Positions 17,632 through 25,695 of a stretch of 64,000 bases of DNA are shown here, one piece after another. Made by a program: the position numbers and the translations under genes. The notes under the pieces were generated by a model, which was given only the letters and a program-made list of their open reading frames with translations, had not been told where the DNA came from and searched no databases. The DNA comes from an uncultured Alistipes sp. (GTDB lineage: Bacteria; Bacteroidota; Bacteroidia; Bacteroidales; UBA932): NCBI GenBank assembly GCA_900544175.1, contig UQUN01000004.1, forward strand, positions 53,957 through 117,956, read 5' to 3'. Every line of letters starts with the position of its first letter. The first letter of the stretch is position 1.

Positions 17632-18885
17632 TTATTTACTGTGATGTCTCTCCCTTCTCTTGAGGACAGTAGGTTCAATGGTCATCTTCTCGCCCTCAAG
17701 CAGCGAGGCGACACCCTCCAGCTTTGCCCTCTTGGCCTCGCATTCAGGACAATGACAGTCGGAATGATACTCGGGCGGTTCCGTGTAAGTGGTAATCACA
17801 CCCTCGAAGTTGCGGAGTACCACCTTGCCCGGCGACTGGGATATGACGTACTGAGGCATCACGGGGGTCTTGCCGCCACCGCCGGGAGCGTCCACCACGA
17901 ACGTGGGCACAGCAAAACCGGAGGTATGCCCCCTGAGGCCCTCGATAATCTCTATGCCTTTCGATACCGGAGTACGGAAATGCTCGAGGCCCATCGATAG
18001 GTCGCACTGGTAGATATAATAAGGTCTTACCCTCATCTTAACCAGCTCATGCACGAGATGCTTCATGACATGAACACAGTCATTGACTCCACGAAGAAGA
18101 ACGGACTGGTTTCCGAGAGGAATACCTGCATCGGCAAGTCTGGCGCATGCAGCAGCAGACTCCGGAGTAACCTCGTTAGGATGATTGAAGTGGGTGTTGA
18201 GCCATATCGGGTGGTACTTCTTCAGCATGTTGCACAGGTCGTCGGTAATCCTCTGAGGACACACGACAGGTGTACGGGAACCGATGCGGATAATCTCCAC
18301 ATGGGGTATGGCCCTAAGTCTCTTGATGATGTACTCCAGCTTGGCGTCGCTGACCATCAGGGCGTCACCTCCGGAGAGCAGTACGTCACGGACAACCGGA
18401 GTCCTCTCTACGTATTCGATGCACTTCTCTATTCTGTCATTGGGTGACTCGGCGTCTTTCTGTCCGGCGAAACGGCGGCGGGTACAGTGCCTGCAGTACA
18501 TCGAGCACATGTCGGTAATAAGCATCAGTACTCTGTCAGGATACCTGTGCGTCAGGCCGGGTGTCGGAGAATCCTCATCCTCATGCAAGGGATCAAGCAG
18601 GTCCTCGGGGGCCTGGAAAGTCTCTGCAGCAGTAGGTATGGCCTGCCTGCGGATTGGACAATGAGGGTCGTCCGGATCAATAAGCGAGAGATAGTAAGGA
18701 GTTATTGCCATCCTGAGGGTGGAGAGGGTCTTGCGGACCCCCTCTTCCTCCTCCGGAGTGAGCTTAATGTATTTCTTGAGCTGGTCAAGAGTCTCTATGC
18801 GGTTCTTGACCTGCCATTTCCAGTCATTCCACTGCTCGTCCGTAACCTCGGGGAACAGTATCTTTCTACGCGAACGGTTTTCCAT
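17632..18885 (-). CDS. kamA: lysine 2,3-aminomutase
   Basis: 417-residue radical-SAM enzyme that converts L-lysine to L-beta-lysine, the first step of the pathway. The [4Fe-4S] motif is Cys127-x3-Cys131-x2-Cys134 (CSMYCRHC). The PLP lysine sits in PGGGGKT (Lys339). The zinc site expected of clostridial-type enzymes is complete: Cys270 in VNDC plus Cys377, Cys379 and Cys382 in the C-terminal CHCPEC. The SGGDALM loop and GSRTPVVCPQRIT are conserved. Full length and all key residues present, so it should be active. It lies 9 bases after kdd and 11 before kamB. Confidence 0.96.
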   Translation of the reverse strand: MENRSRRKILFPEVTDEQWNDWKWQVKNRIETLDQLKKYIKLTPEEEEGVRKTLSTLRMAITPYYLSLIDPDDPHCPIRRQAIPTAAETFQAPEDLLDPLHEDEDSPTPGLTHRYPDRVLMLITDMCSMYCRHCTRRRFAGQKDAESPNDRIEKCIEYVERTPVVRDVLLSGGDALMVSDAKLEYIIKRLRAIPHVEIIRIGSRTPVVCPQRITDDLCNMLKKYHPIWLNTHFNHPNEVTPESAAACARLADAGIPLGNQSVLLRGVNDCVHVMKHLVHELVKMRVRPYYIYQCDLSMGLEHFRTPVSKGIEIIEGLRGHTSGFAVPTFVVDAPGGGGKTPVMPQYVISQSPGKVVLRNFEGVITTYTEPPEYHSDCHCPECEAKRAKLEGVASLLEGEKMTIEPTVLKRRERHHSK

Positions 18886-18894
18886 GGCAAACTA

Positions 18895-19941
18895 TCAGGC
18901 GTAGAGTTCTGTGAATATCTTTCTGAGTTTTTCGCTTTCTCTGAGTTCCTGCAGAGTGATCTCGGCATGTCCTTTGGTGTAGCCGTTACCGATAAGCATG
19001 GTCACGTCACTGCCAACGCCTTCGGCTCCGAGGGCCGCCTTGGTGAAGCTGGTGGCCATGGAGAAGAAATATACGGTACCGGTGTCCTTAGTGCAGAGGA
19101 TCGAGGTCATCTCAGTATCAGGAATATTCACATTGTTGATAGTGATATCGCACATCTGGCCTTTGGTCAGCTCCTCGATCTTCTCGAGAACAGGCACGGC
19201 CTGTGTGGCGTCAGCAGAGAATACATAGTCGCAGAATCCGAGATCCTGAAGTCTCTTGGTACTCTTCTCACTGTGGCATAGACCGATGACCTTACCGGTA
19301 ACTCCGGCGCGTTTCTTGGCCTCATAGCAGCAAAGCATTCCTGACTTTCCGCCAGCACCGATGATCAGGACGGTATCTCCGGGCTTTACGAGCTTGGCTG
19401 TCTGGGCTGGAGCACCGGCCACATCGAGTGCAGAAAGGGCGAGTTTCTCGGGCAGATCCGCAGGAATCTTCGCGTAAATACCGCTCTCGAAGAGGATAGC
19501 CTTTCCGTCGATGTCCACCTGGTCCACGTCAGCACGGATCTCCTTGATCCTGTCTATTCTCAAAGGAGTAAGGGAAAGGGATACGAGGGTAGCGATCTTG
19601 TCGCCTACCTTGAGGTCGATCTTGTCCTTGAGGGCATCTCCGATCTGCTCTACTGTTCCGAGAAGCATTCCGCCCGAACCGGTCCAGGGATTGCGGTGCT
19701 TGCCCTGCTTTGCAACGATATCGAACATGATCTCCTTGATCTTCTCGGGATCACCTCCGGCTCTGTTTGAGATATCGGTAAATGAGGCTGAGTCGATATT
19801 GAGGGTCTGAACATCAATGAGAATCTCGTTGTCATAAATCTCATCCATGTTGTTGTCCAGCTTGTCTGCGGGCTGAGGGAGCACACCTTTGGGAGAAATT
19901 ACTCTGTGAACTCCATATTTATTTCCATGTTTCTGTGCCAT
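18895..19941 (-). CDS. kdd: L-erythro-3,5-diaminohexanoate dehydrogenase
   Basis: 348-residue NAD(P)-dependent dehydrogenase of the lysine pathway, oxidising 3,5-diaminohexanoate to 5-amino-3-oxohexanoate with loss of ammonia. A Rossmann dinucleotide motif DTVLIIGAGGKSGML lies at about 188-202, and the medium-chain-dehydrogenase-like NPWTGSGGMLLG is at about 84. It is full length. It lies 44 bases after kce, the widest internal gap of the operon, and 9 before kamA. Its identity is well supported by neighbours and length. Confidence 0.92.
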   Translation of the reverse strand: MAQKHGNKYGVHRVISPKGVLPQPADKLDNNMDEIYDNEILIDVQTLNIDSASFTDISNRAGGDPEKIKEIMFDIVAKQGKHRNPWTGSGGMLLGTVEQIGDALKDKIDLKVGDKIATLVSLSLTPLRIDRIKEIRADVDQVDIDGKAILFESGIYAKIPADLPEKLALSALDVAGAPAQTAKLVKPGDTVLIIGAGGKSGMLCCYEAKKRAGVTGKVIGLCHSEKSTKRLQDLGFCDYVFSADATQAVPVLEKIEELTKGQMCDITINNVNIPDTEMTSILCTKDTGTVYFFSMATSFTKAALGAEGVGSDVTMLIGNGYTKGHAEITLQELRESEKLRKIFTELYA

Positions 19942-19985
19942 AATTTTGTGGTTTTATGATTGTTGATTATTCTGATTCAAAGTCT

Positions 19986-20813
19986 TTAATTAAGTGGTTT
20001 CAGCGAAAGGATCTGACGGGCCTCGGCCGGTGTGGCGATATCGCGTCCGAACTCGCGGGCTATGCGTACCACCTTCTCCACCAATTCTCCGTTGGACTTT
20101 GCCAATACTCCCTTACTGAGATATACATTGTCCTCGAAACCGACCCTTACATGTCCTCCGTCGATGATTGCAGCAGCAGCAAGAGGAAACTCGTAGCGTC
20201 CGATACCGGCCACTGTATATGTCGCGTCAGAAGGTATGCTGCCGCGCAGGAATACGAAATCCCGGAGTTCTCCGCCGATACCTCCGTTGACTCCCATAAC
20301 GAAATCGAAATGCATGGGTGCCTGGATATACCCTTTGCGGTGCAGTCTGAGAGCCATGTCTATCATGGACTTGTCGAATACTTCGAGTTCAGGTTTGATG
20401 CCTCGTTCTATCATCCTCTGTCCGAAATACTTGATAGTGTTCTCCGTGTTCTCGAAGATGTCATCTCCACCAAAGTTAAGAGTACCGCAGTCGAGAGTGG
20501 CCATCTCCGGCAGCAGCTCGGTAGGCTGAAGTCGCTCGTCGTTCGTCATTCCGACAGCACCTCCCGTAGAGGGCTGGATGATCACATCGGGGCATTCTTT
20601 CCTGATAGCATCGATGATTACCTTGAAACGCTCCTTGCTCTGAGTAGGTGTACCGTCATCCTCTCGTACGTGAAGATGGATAAGGGAAGCACCGGCATTA
20701 TAAGCCGACTTAGCCTCTCTGACGCACTCCTCCACGGTGTAGGGAACAGCCGGATTGTGCTCCTTGAGCACCTCCGCTCCGCAGATAGCGGCAGTGATTA
20801 TCAATTTTTCCAT
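19986..20813 (-). CDS. kce: 3-keto-5-aminohexanoate cleavage enzyme
   Basis: 275-residue BKACE-family TIM-barrel enzyme. It cleaves 5-amino-3-oxohexanoate with acetyl-CoA to acetoacetate and 3-aminobutyryl-CoA. The zinc His-x-His is in SLIHLHVRED (about residues 46-52), with the late SIPSDATYTVAGIGRYE and GGHVRVGFEDN segments supplying further active-site residues. ATG 20813 was chosen because it opens the standard MEKLIITAAICGAE start and follows the kal stop by 17 bases; an open frame upstream of it overlaps kal and has no family support. Confidence 0.93.
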   Translation of the reverse strand: MEKLIITAAICGAEVLKEHNPAVPYTVEECVREAKSAYNAGASLIHLHVREDDGTPTQSKERFKVIIDAIRKECPDVIIQPSTGGAVGMTNDERLQPTELLPEMATLDCGTLNFGGDDIFENTENTIKYFGQRMIERGIKPELEVFDKSMIDMALRLHRKGYIQAPMHFDFVMGVNGGIGGELRDFVFLRGSIPSDATYTVAGIGRYEFPLAAAAIIDGGHVRVGFEDNVYLSKGVLAKSNGELVEKVVRIAREFGRDIATPAEARQILSLKPLN

Positions 20814-20830
20814 ATAAGATAGTGATGTTG

Positions 20831-21217
20831 TTATTTCCTCTGGCATTTCTTGGGCACGACGCATGTACCGCTTGCCCTGCATACCACTACAGGCTCGGAC
20901 AGCACATCAGCAGCCGAATCCGACACATCAGGACGGGGTACTATCACCTTTCTGGCCTCGAAGACCATTTTGCGGGAGGTGTTGCCTACGGAGACAATCT
21001 CGCCCTCGGCCTCGATATAGTCTCCTGCATATACGGGAGCCATGAACTCCACATTGTCATACGCCTTGAACAGACCTTCGTCTCCGTCATTGATGATAAG
21101 CAACTCAGTCGCCACGTCTCCGAAAAGCTGGAGCATCTTGGCTCCGTCCACAAGATTGCCGCCGTAGTGTGCGTCATGGCAGCTCATACGCATTCTTATA
21201 AGTGATTTTGCACCCAT
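20831..21217 (-). CDS. kal: 3-aminobutyryl-CoA ammonia lyase
   Basis: 128-residue hotdog-fold protein. In lysine-fermentation operons this small gene encodes Kal, which eliminates ammonia from 3-aminobutyryl-CoA to give crotonyl-CoA. Hotdog features are the DAHYGGNLVDGAKMLQLFGDVAT helix region (about 15-37) with Asp and Glu candidates, and the APVYAGDYIEAEGEIVSVG strand pair. The start is two bases after the stop of the CoA-transferase alpha gene. It is of normal length. Confidence 0.9.
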   Translation of the reverse strand: MGAKSLIRMRMSCHDAHYGGNLVDGAKMLQLFGDVATELLIINDGDEGLFKAYDNVEFMAPVYAGDYIEAEGEIVSVGNTSRKMVFEARKVIVPRPDVSDSAADVLSEPVVVCRASGTCVVPKKCQRK

Positions 21218-21219
21218 GA

Positions 21220-21870
21220 TTATCTCCTTTTATAAATATAGTTCACAAAAATACCGGGGGTGTGGACCGCTTCTGGAGCAATCTCCCCGACGGGAACGAC
21301 TTTTTCGGCCTCTACGATTACGAGATCCGCGGCCATGGCCATTACGGGATTGAAATTCTGAGTCGTACCCTTATACACAAGATTGCCCGCCTCATCGGCA
21401 ATTGACGCACCCAAAAGGGCGATATCGGCTCCAAGGGGCTTCTCAAGCAGATAGTCTTTCCCGTCCACATTGACAACAGGCTTGCCCTCGGCTACAAGAG
21501 TTCCCATGCCTGTGGTTGTAAGGACTCCGCCAAGACCGGCACCTTTGGCCCTGATCCTCTCCGCGAGAGTACCCTGAGGAGAGAACTCTACCTCCAGTTC
21601 ACCTGCGTTCATCTGATTTCCGGTCTCAGGATTGGTTCCGACATGCGAGACAATGAGTTTTTTGATCTGTTTGTTTACCACCAGCTTTCCGAGTGACTTG
21701 TCGGGAAACGCGGTATCATTGCAGATAACTGTCAGATTCCTGACACCACTTTCTGCAAGAGCATCCATGATCTGGAGAGGGGCTCCAACGCCGAGAAATC
21801 CTCCAACCATGACGGTCATACCGTCCTTTACCATAGAGACGGCCTGATCCAATGATATTTCCTTTTTCAT
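21220..21870 (-). CDS. atoD: acetoacetate/butyryl-CoA CoA-transferase, alpha subunit
   Basis: 216-residue family I CoA-transferase alpha subunit and first gene of the lysine operon. The glycine-rich VMVGGFLGVGAPLQIMDAL near the N-terminus, VSHVGTNPETGNQMNAGELEVEFSPQGTL in the middle (100-130) and the late KGTTQNFNPVMA are standard. ATG 21870 starts the usual MKKEI-x-L-D-x-A helix; a TTG one codon earlier is not needed. Its partner atoA lies 8 kb away at 12319, so the two subunits bracket the lysine enzymes. Two overlapping promoter matches lie just upstream. Confidence 0.9.
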   Translation of the reverse strand: MKKEISLDQAVSMVKDGMTVMVGGFLGVGAPLQIMDALAESGVRNLTVICNDTAFPDKSLGKLVVNKQIKKLIVSHVGTNPETGNQMNAGELEVEFSPQGTLAERIRAKGAGLGGVLTTTGMGTLVAEGKPVVNVDGKDYLLEKPLGADIALLGASIADEAGNLVYKGTTQNFNPVMAMAADLVIVEAEKVVPVGEIAPEAVHTPGIFVNYIYKRR

Positions 21871-21903
21871 CAAAGATAGTTTTTATTAATTACAATTAGC
21901 AAA
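21871..21903 (-). promoter_or_regulatory. second promoter-like match abutting the atoD start codon
   Basis: On the minus strand TTTG (21903-21900), 21 bases, TATCTTTG (21878-21871). The sequence fits the consensus fully, but the -7 element directly touches the ATG, so transcripts from it would begin within or after the start codon. Its -33 box overlaps the -7 element of the other promoter. Confidence 0.35.
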
Positions 21904-21932
21904 AATAGTAAAAGTTAAATAAATTTGCCAAT
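21900..21932 (-). promoter_or_regulatory. probable main promoter of the lysine-butyrate operon
   Basis: On the minus strand ATTG (21932-21929), 21 bases, TATTTTTG (21907-21900). This would start transcription near 21895 and give a leader of roughly 25 bases before the atoD ATG. Confidence 0.6.
21920..21927 (+). promoter_or_regulatory. -7 element for mscS
   Basis: TAAATTTG matches TAnnTTTG, 29 bases before ATG 21957. It overlaps the region of the divergent lysine-operon promoter. No good TTTG box is seen 19-21 bases upstream. Confidence 0.45.
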
Positions 21933-21956
21933 AAAATCACAAATTATAATTTTCCT

Positions 21957-22871
21957 ATGTTACCTGATATTGATTTAAAGCCCGATCCATCCGACACACT
22001 CGCAGTCGAAATAAGCGAGAGCATTCATAAACTTTCGAGTATGAGCGGCCATGAAATATGGACATCAGTGGCCGACACTGTCATCAAATGGGGCCTGAAA
22101 GTCCTTGCCGCCCTGCTTATCTATCTGGCAGGAGCCTGGCTCATACGGAGAATAAAGAAAATACTGAGGACCATATTCACCCGCCGGAAAATAGATCCGT
22201 CCCTCAGTTCTTTCACGATAAGTTTTGTGAACATATCCCTGACTGTTCTGCTGTTTGTCATCGTGGTCACCATCCTCGGGGTTCCGGCCAGCACCTTCGC
22301 CGCCCTGCTCGCTGCCGGAGGACTTGCCGTAGGCATGGCTCTCAGCGGCACCCTTCAGAATTTCGCCGGAGGCGTGATGCTACTGCTTTTCAAGCCGTTC
22401 AAGGTCGGAGATTATATCGAGGCAGGCGGATACAGCGGTACAGTGGATGCAATCAACATCACCTCTACACAGATTCATACCCCAGACAACAAAATAGTGT
22501 TCCTGCCGAACGGCAACCTTGCGAACAACAGCATACAGAACAACACCGCCTCAGATATACGAAGAGTTGAATGGAATGTCAGCATATCCTATGGCGATGA
22601 CGCAGGAAAAGGCATAGAACTGCTGCAGAAATACCTGAGCAGCGACTCCAGGGTCATTACCGGTCCAGAAGCTCCTGATGCACCATTCGCTGCCCTCTCA
22701 CAGCTCGGAGACAGCGCGATAGTCCTGACAGCAAGGGCCTGGACACATGGCGCCGACTACTGGAGTCTGTTTTTCGATATCAACAGAAAAATATATGAGG
22801 AATTTCCTAAGCAGGGGCTGAGCTTCCCATACCCGCAGCTCGATGTTCACGTGAAGAACGGACAGGATTAG
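21957..22871 (+). CDS. mscS: MscS-family mechanosensitive channel
   Basis: 304-residue small-conductance mechanosensitive channel of the inner membrane, opening under hypo-osmotic shock. Three transmembrane segments are visible at about 48-65, 82-102 and 105-128; the third is the pore helix with AAGGLAVGMALSGTLQNFAGG, the Gly/Ala packing pattern of MscS TM3. The beta domain follows with FKVGDYIEAGGYSGTVDAIN and VFLPNGNLANNSIQN. Length is close to E. coli MscS. The 3' end overlaps the convergent acyltransferase gene by 65 bases. It is transcribed divergently from the lysine operon. Confidence 0.93.
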   Translation: MLPDIDLKPDPSDTLAVEISESIHKLSSMSGHEIWTSVADTVIKWGLKVLAALLIYLAGAWLIRRIKKILRTIFTRRKIDPSLSSFTISFVNISLTVLLFVIVVTILGVPASTFAALLAAGGLAVGMALSGTLQNFAGGVMLLLFKPFKVGDYIEAGGYSGTVDAINITSTQIHTPDNKIVFLPNGNLANNSIQNNTASDIRRVEWNVSISYGDDAGKGIELLQKYLSSDSRVITGPEAPDAPFAALSQLGDSAIVLTARAWTHGADYWSLFFDINRKIYEEFPKQGLSFPYPQLDVHVKNGQD

Positions 22872-23988
22872 CGTATATCGACAGATATATATCACGTAAT
22901 TCTTCTATATCCACATCAGGGTCTTTCCCGACAATGCCGGAAAGGCCCTTTTCCATATACTCCACAAACGCAGAACGGCTTTCCGGGGTGTACATGGACG
23001 AATAGGCATCGCTTCCATCCAGTATGTCGCAGGCGATATAGTTTGTGTCCCACAGCTTGTAGCCGGTGCAGATACGGTCATCTATCAACGAGGCCATAAC
23101 CTTGAACCTTCCGTTCTTGTCATGGGCCGCACACATGTACAGTTCCTCCTCAGAAAGTTCGGGGCAGAACCTGAACGATATACGTCCCTTGAACTGCCTG
23201 ACACCGGTGAGGATGCTGACAGTGTCTTCTCCCGGCTTCTTTACGTACTGACATCGCCTGGATATATATAACTCTCTTGCCTTCAAGAAATCACAAGGTT
23301 CAAACTGATATGAGACAGCTATAGGAAGTATCGCAAGCTCGTGAAAATCCTTTACAAAATCCCCGGTACCGCTCATCTCCAACATTTTAAGAAGCCCCTG
23401 CTCCGTCATGTCACGTCCGTCCTTGGAACGGCCGTTTCTCTGCGCTATCCACACGGAGCAGTCTCCTGACGCCACCTTATCCCTCATATAGGAAGACAGT
23501 CTCATAGAAGACATGTATTTTTCCCTTGGAGTCCCTCCCCGCTCAACCTTGATCATGCGGTTGGAGCGGAATATATCCTCGATAAAGGAGTTGGCTATAA
23601 GATTGTCCCCTACCGCTATCTCTGTTGTGGACATCCTGTTGTTGAACAGTATAAGCTGGAGAATGGCCGGATCCAGGATTATGTCCCTGTGGTTGGACAG
23701 AAGCACGTGCTTACGGCCGTTCTCCACATTCTCCAGACCGGAAACATGAAGTCCGGAAGACGTCTTGTCCAAAATGGTCTGTATGGTATCCGCCATGATC
23801 ATAGCCTGAAACCGGTCTATCGTGTCCAGGTTCCGCAACAAGGACCGCAGACGGTCCTCAAATTCATGTCCAGGACCATACAGGAATGACGATATGGCTT
23901 TGAGTTCAGGGGCTTCCGCCACTCTTTTCAATGCCTGTGACGCCTCCGCGTCATCATACGGCCTGATACTGTCATAATTCTGATTCAT
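22807..23988 (-). CDS. PlsC-like glycerol-phosphate acyltransferase family protein
   Basis: 393-residue acyltransferase of the LPLAT superfamily. The catalytic motif is NHRDIILDP at about 110-118; counted strictly it is His-x5-Asp, one residue longer than the canonical His-x4-Asp, a form I associate with Bacteroidota members. A second block, KVERGGTPREKYMSS, resembles the glycerol-phosphate binding motif, and SVWIAQRNGRSKDGRD the third. ATG 23988 overlaps the stop of the upstream M28 peptidase as ATGA, indicating translational coupling; the open frame that runs further upstream lies inside the peptidase gene. A role in phospholipid or aminolipid acylation is an inference. Confidence 0.78.
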   Translation of the reverse strand: MNQNYDSIRPYDDAEASQALKRVAEAPELKAISSFLYGPGHEFEDRLRSLLRNLDTIDRFQAMIMADTIQTILDKTSSGLHVSGLENVENGRKHVLLSNHRDIILDPAILQLILFNNRMSTTEIAVGDNLIANSFIEDIFRSNRMIKVERGGTPREKYMSSMRLSSYMRDKVASGDCSVWIAQRNGRSKDGRDMTEQGLLKMLEMSGTGDFVKDFHELAILPIAVSYQFEPCDFLKARELYISRRCQYVKKPGEDTVSILTGVRQFKGRISFRFCPELSEEELYMCAAHDKNGRFKVMASLIDDRICTGYKLWDTNYIACDILDGSDAYSSMYTPESRSAFVEYMEKGLSGIVGKDPDVDIEELRDIYLSIYANPVRSSREHRAAGMGSSAPA

Positions 23989-25634
23989 CTTTTTTGCACC
24001 ATAAAGCACCTCATCAAAGAGGTCATCATTATCAAATATATAAATGCCAGGAACATCACCAGTCCAAGCGAGCCTACGGTAAGGGCTGTATACAAGTTGT
24101 AGAGGAAAGGCAGGCATGTCATCTCCACAAGGAGAAACGCCGGGAGTGAAAATATGTTCATATACACCAAGACATGAAGCAAAAGCCCTGCCAGCGTGCA
24201 TGCAGCCGGAAACATCAGGAAAAAATTGTCCCCAGTCACAAACAACAGGACCGCAGAGAGTACTATCACGCATAATAATGCTCCGAGAATATGTTCGTAT
24301 ACAAAGTAATCTGACTCTGCGGCTTTTCTGATAAAGAAAATTATGTAGGACACGCCTGTCAAAGCAACAAGCACAGCTGCCAGAATCCAGTCCGCCTCGA
24401 GAAACTTGGTTGCAGTGAAAGAAAACGGGATATCAGCCACTGCCGTGATACAGAATACTATTCCTGTACATAATACAGCTGCGGAAATGCCGGCGGCCGT
24501 TATCCACAATGCATTTACCAGCACGTTGCGAAGTCCTCTGATCCTGCCTGACACTGCATAAGCGGATACTGCCAGGACAAACATCGCCAGCACTACTGCA
24601 TTGAGCACATAACAAGCAGTACGGCCAAGGGTAAATGTTCTCAGCCCCGGAACCGTAAACACCACAAGATCCTTGTCACTGCGGAAACAGTCCGGATCCG
24701 AATACTGTTTCCCTGTAAGATACTCCCTTACCACAGGTTCAAGTTGAGCCCCGTAATGAGCGACCGAACCTGAATTGATATTGGAGAAATTGTCCTTGTC
24801 ATTGTGATAATAGTGCAGATTGTCTATCACTGACAGGTTATATCCGGGGAACTTCGGCTTAAGATGCGTGAAATCGGTGAAATTTGGCATGAACCTGTAC
24901 ACCGATGAAGTCAGAGAATAAGCATAAGGATACTGCGCGTTCCTGATATAGAAATCCATGAGTTCCGCATTGCCGTCAGATGTCTCGAACAGCAGGCACG
25001 GTCCCTTTACGCCACGGGCCTCGACATTGATCACGAGACCTACATTGTCAAATACAGCACTGTCCTCCCGCAATGCGCACCTTATGCCGTCCAGTTCATG
25101 CTCCTCTGCATCCGTGAAGAGTACCTTAAGTCCCTGCGACCATTTTTCCGAGTAAGTCAGTGCCCCTCTCACAATTTCAAGTATCACTCCAAGTCCATAT
25201 CCGTCATCCGCTGCGCCATAGGAACATACTGTTCCATGTGGGGTCTCTTCTGGAAATCGCGAGTCATAATGTGCCACAAGAAGCATATACGAACTGGCGG
25301 TATCCTTATCACTGGGATTGAGACAGCAGTAGATATTCACGATATCAAGACTGCCACCGAACTTGGACGGTATCGAGTCATAGTAGAATACAGCCGGATT
25401 TCCACCAAGCTCTGTCAGCCTGCCGGCAAGATACCGACGCACCGCAGCCCTTTCCTCCGGATGCAGCACAGAGTGAGGGGAGGAAGACAGAACCTCTATA
25501 TCATCGACGGCATTCTGAGTTTCGAACAAAGTATTCTTAAGATTCCCAGACTCAGGAATAAAAGGCCATCCCATTGACACAAATGCAATGGACACAGTAA
25601 GAAAAACTGCCGCAACAACCTTAAGCGTCTTCAT
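23985..25634 (-). CDS. membrane-anchored M28-family metallopeptidase
   Basis: 549-residue zinc peptidase. After an N-terminal signal anchor (about 4-24), the M28 catalytic domain shows AHYDSRF (His122, Asp124), SYGAADDGYG (bridging Asp143), FTDAEEHELDG (Glu177-Glu178) and the later DNLHYYHNDKDN with the last His ligand. From about residue 345 the protein has six or more hydrophobic segments, so the peptidase domain is probably periplasmic on a polytopic C-terminal membrane domain, as in FXNA-like peptidases. ATG 25634 was chosen because it starts the signal anchor. A -7 element TAGCTTTG lies at 25672-25665. The stop overlaps the acyltransferase ATG. Confidence 0.85.
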   Translation of the reverse strand: MKTLKVVAAVFLTVSIAFVSMGWPFIPESGNLKNTLFETQNAVDDIEVLSSSPHSVLHPEERAAVRRYLAGRLTELGGNPAVFYYDSIPSKFGGSLDIVNIYCCLNPSDKDTASSYMLLVAHYDSRFPEETPHGTVCSYGAADDGYGLGVILEIVRGALTYSEKWSQGLKVLFTDAEEHELDGIRCALREDSAVFDNVGLVINVEARGVKGPCLLFETSDGNAELMDFYIRNAQYPYAYSLTSSVYRFMPNFTDFTHLKPKFPGYNLSVIDNLHYYHNDKDNFSNINSGSVAHYGAQLEPVVREYLTGKQYSDPDCFRSDKDLVVFTVPGLRTFTLGRTACYVLNAVVLAMFVLAVSAYAVSGRIRGLRNVLVNALWITAAGISAAVLCTGIVFCITAVADIPFSFTATKFLEADWILAAVLVALTGVSYIIFFIRKAAESDYFVYEHILGALLCVIVLSAVLLFVTGDNFFLMFPAACTLAGLLLHVLVYMNIFSLPAFLLVEMTCLPFLYNLYTALTVGSLGLVMFLAFIYLIMMTSLMRCFMVQKR

Positions 25635-25664
25635 CTTAATAGAAGTGGTTCTGTTCTTTATATG

Positions 25665-25672
25665 CAAAGCTA
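25665..25672 (-). promoter_or_regulatory. -7 element for the M28 peptidase gene
   Basis: TAGCTTTG on the minus strand, 30 bases before ATG 25634. No TTTG box at the expected distance. Confidence 0.4.
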
Positions 25673-25695
25673 CTAAAAAAATCGGCTCACATACA

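Noticed and set aside
19956..20822. 288-residue plus-strand open frame
   Set aside because: Antisense to kce; kce has the complete zinc-binding and family motifs.
22807..24273. Longer version of the acyltransferase starting at 24273
   Set aside because: The extra 95 residues lie inside the M28 peptidase gene; the ATGA overlap at 23988 marks the proper start.
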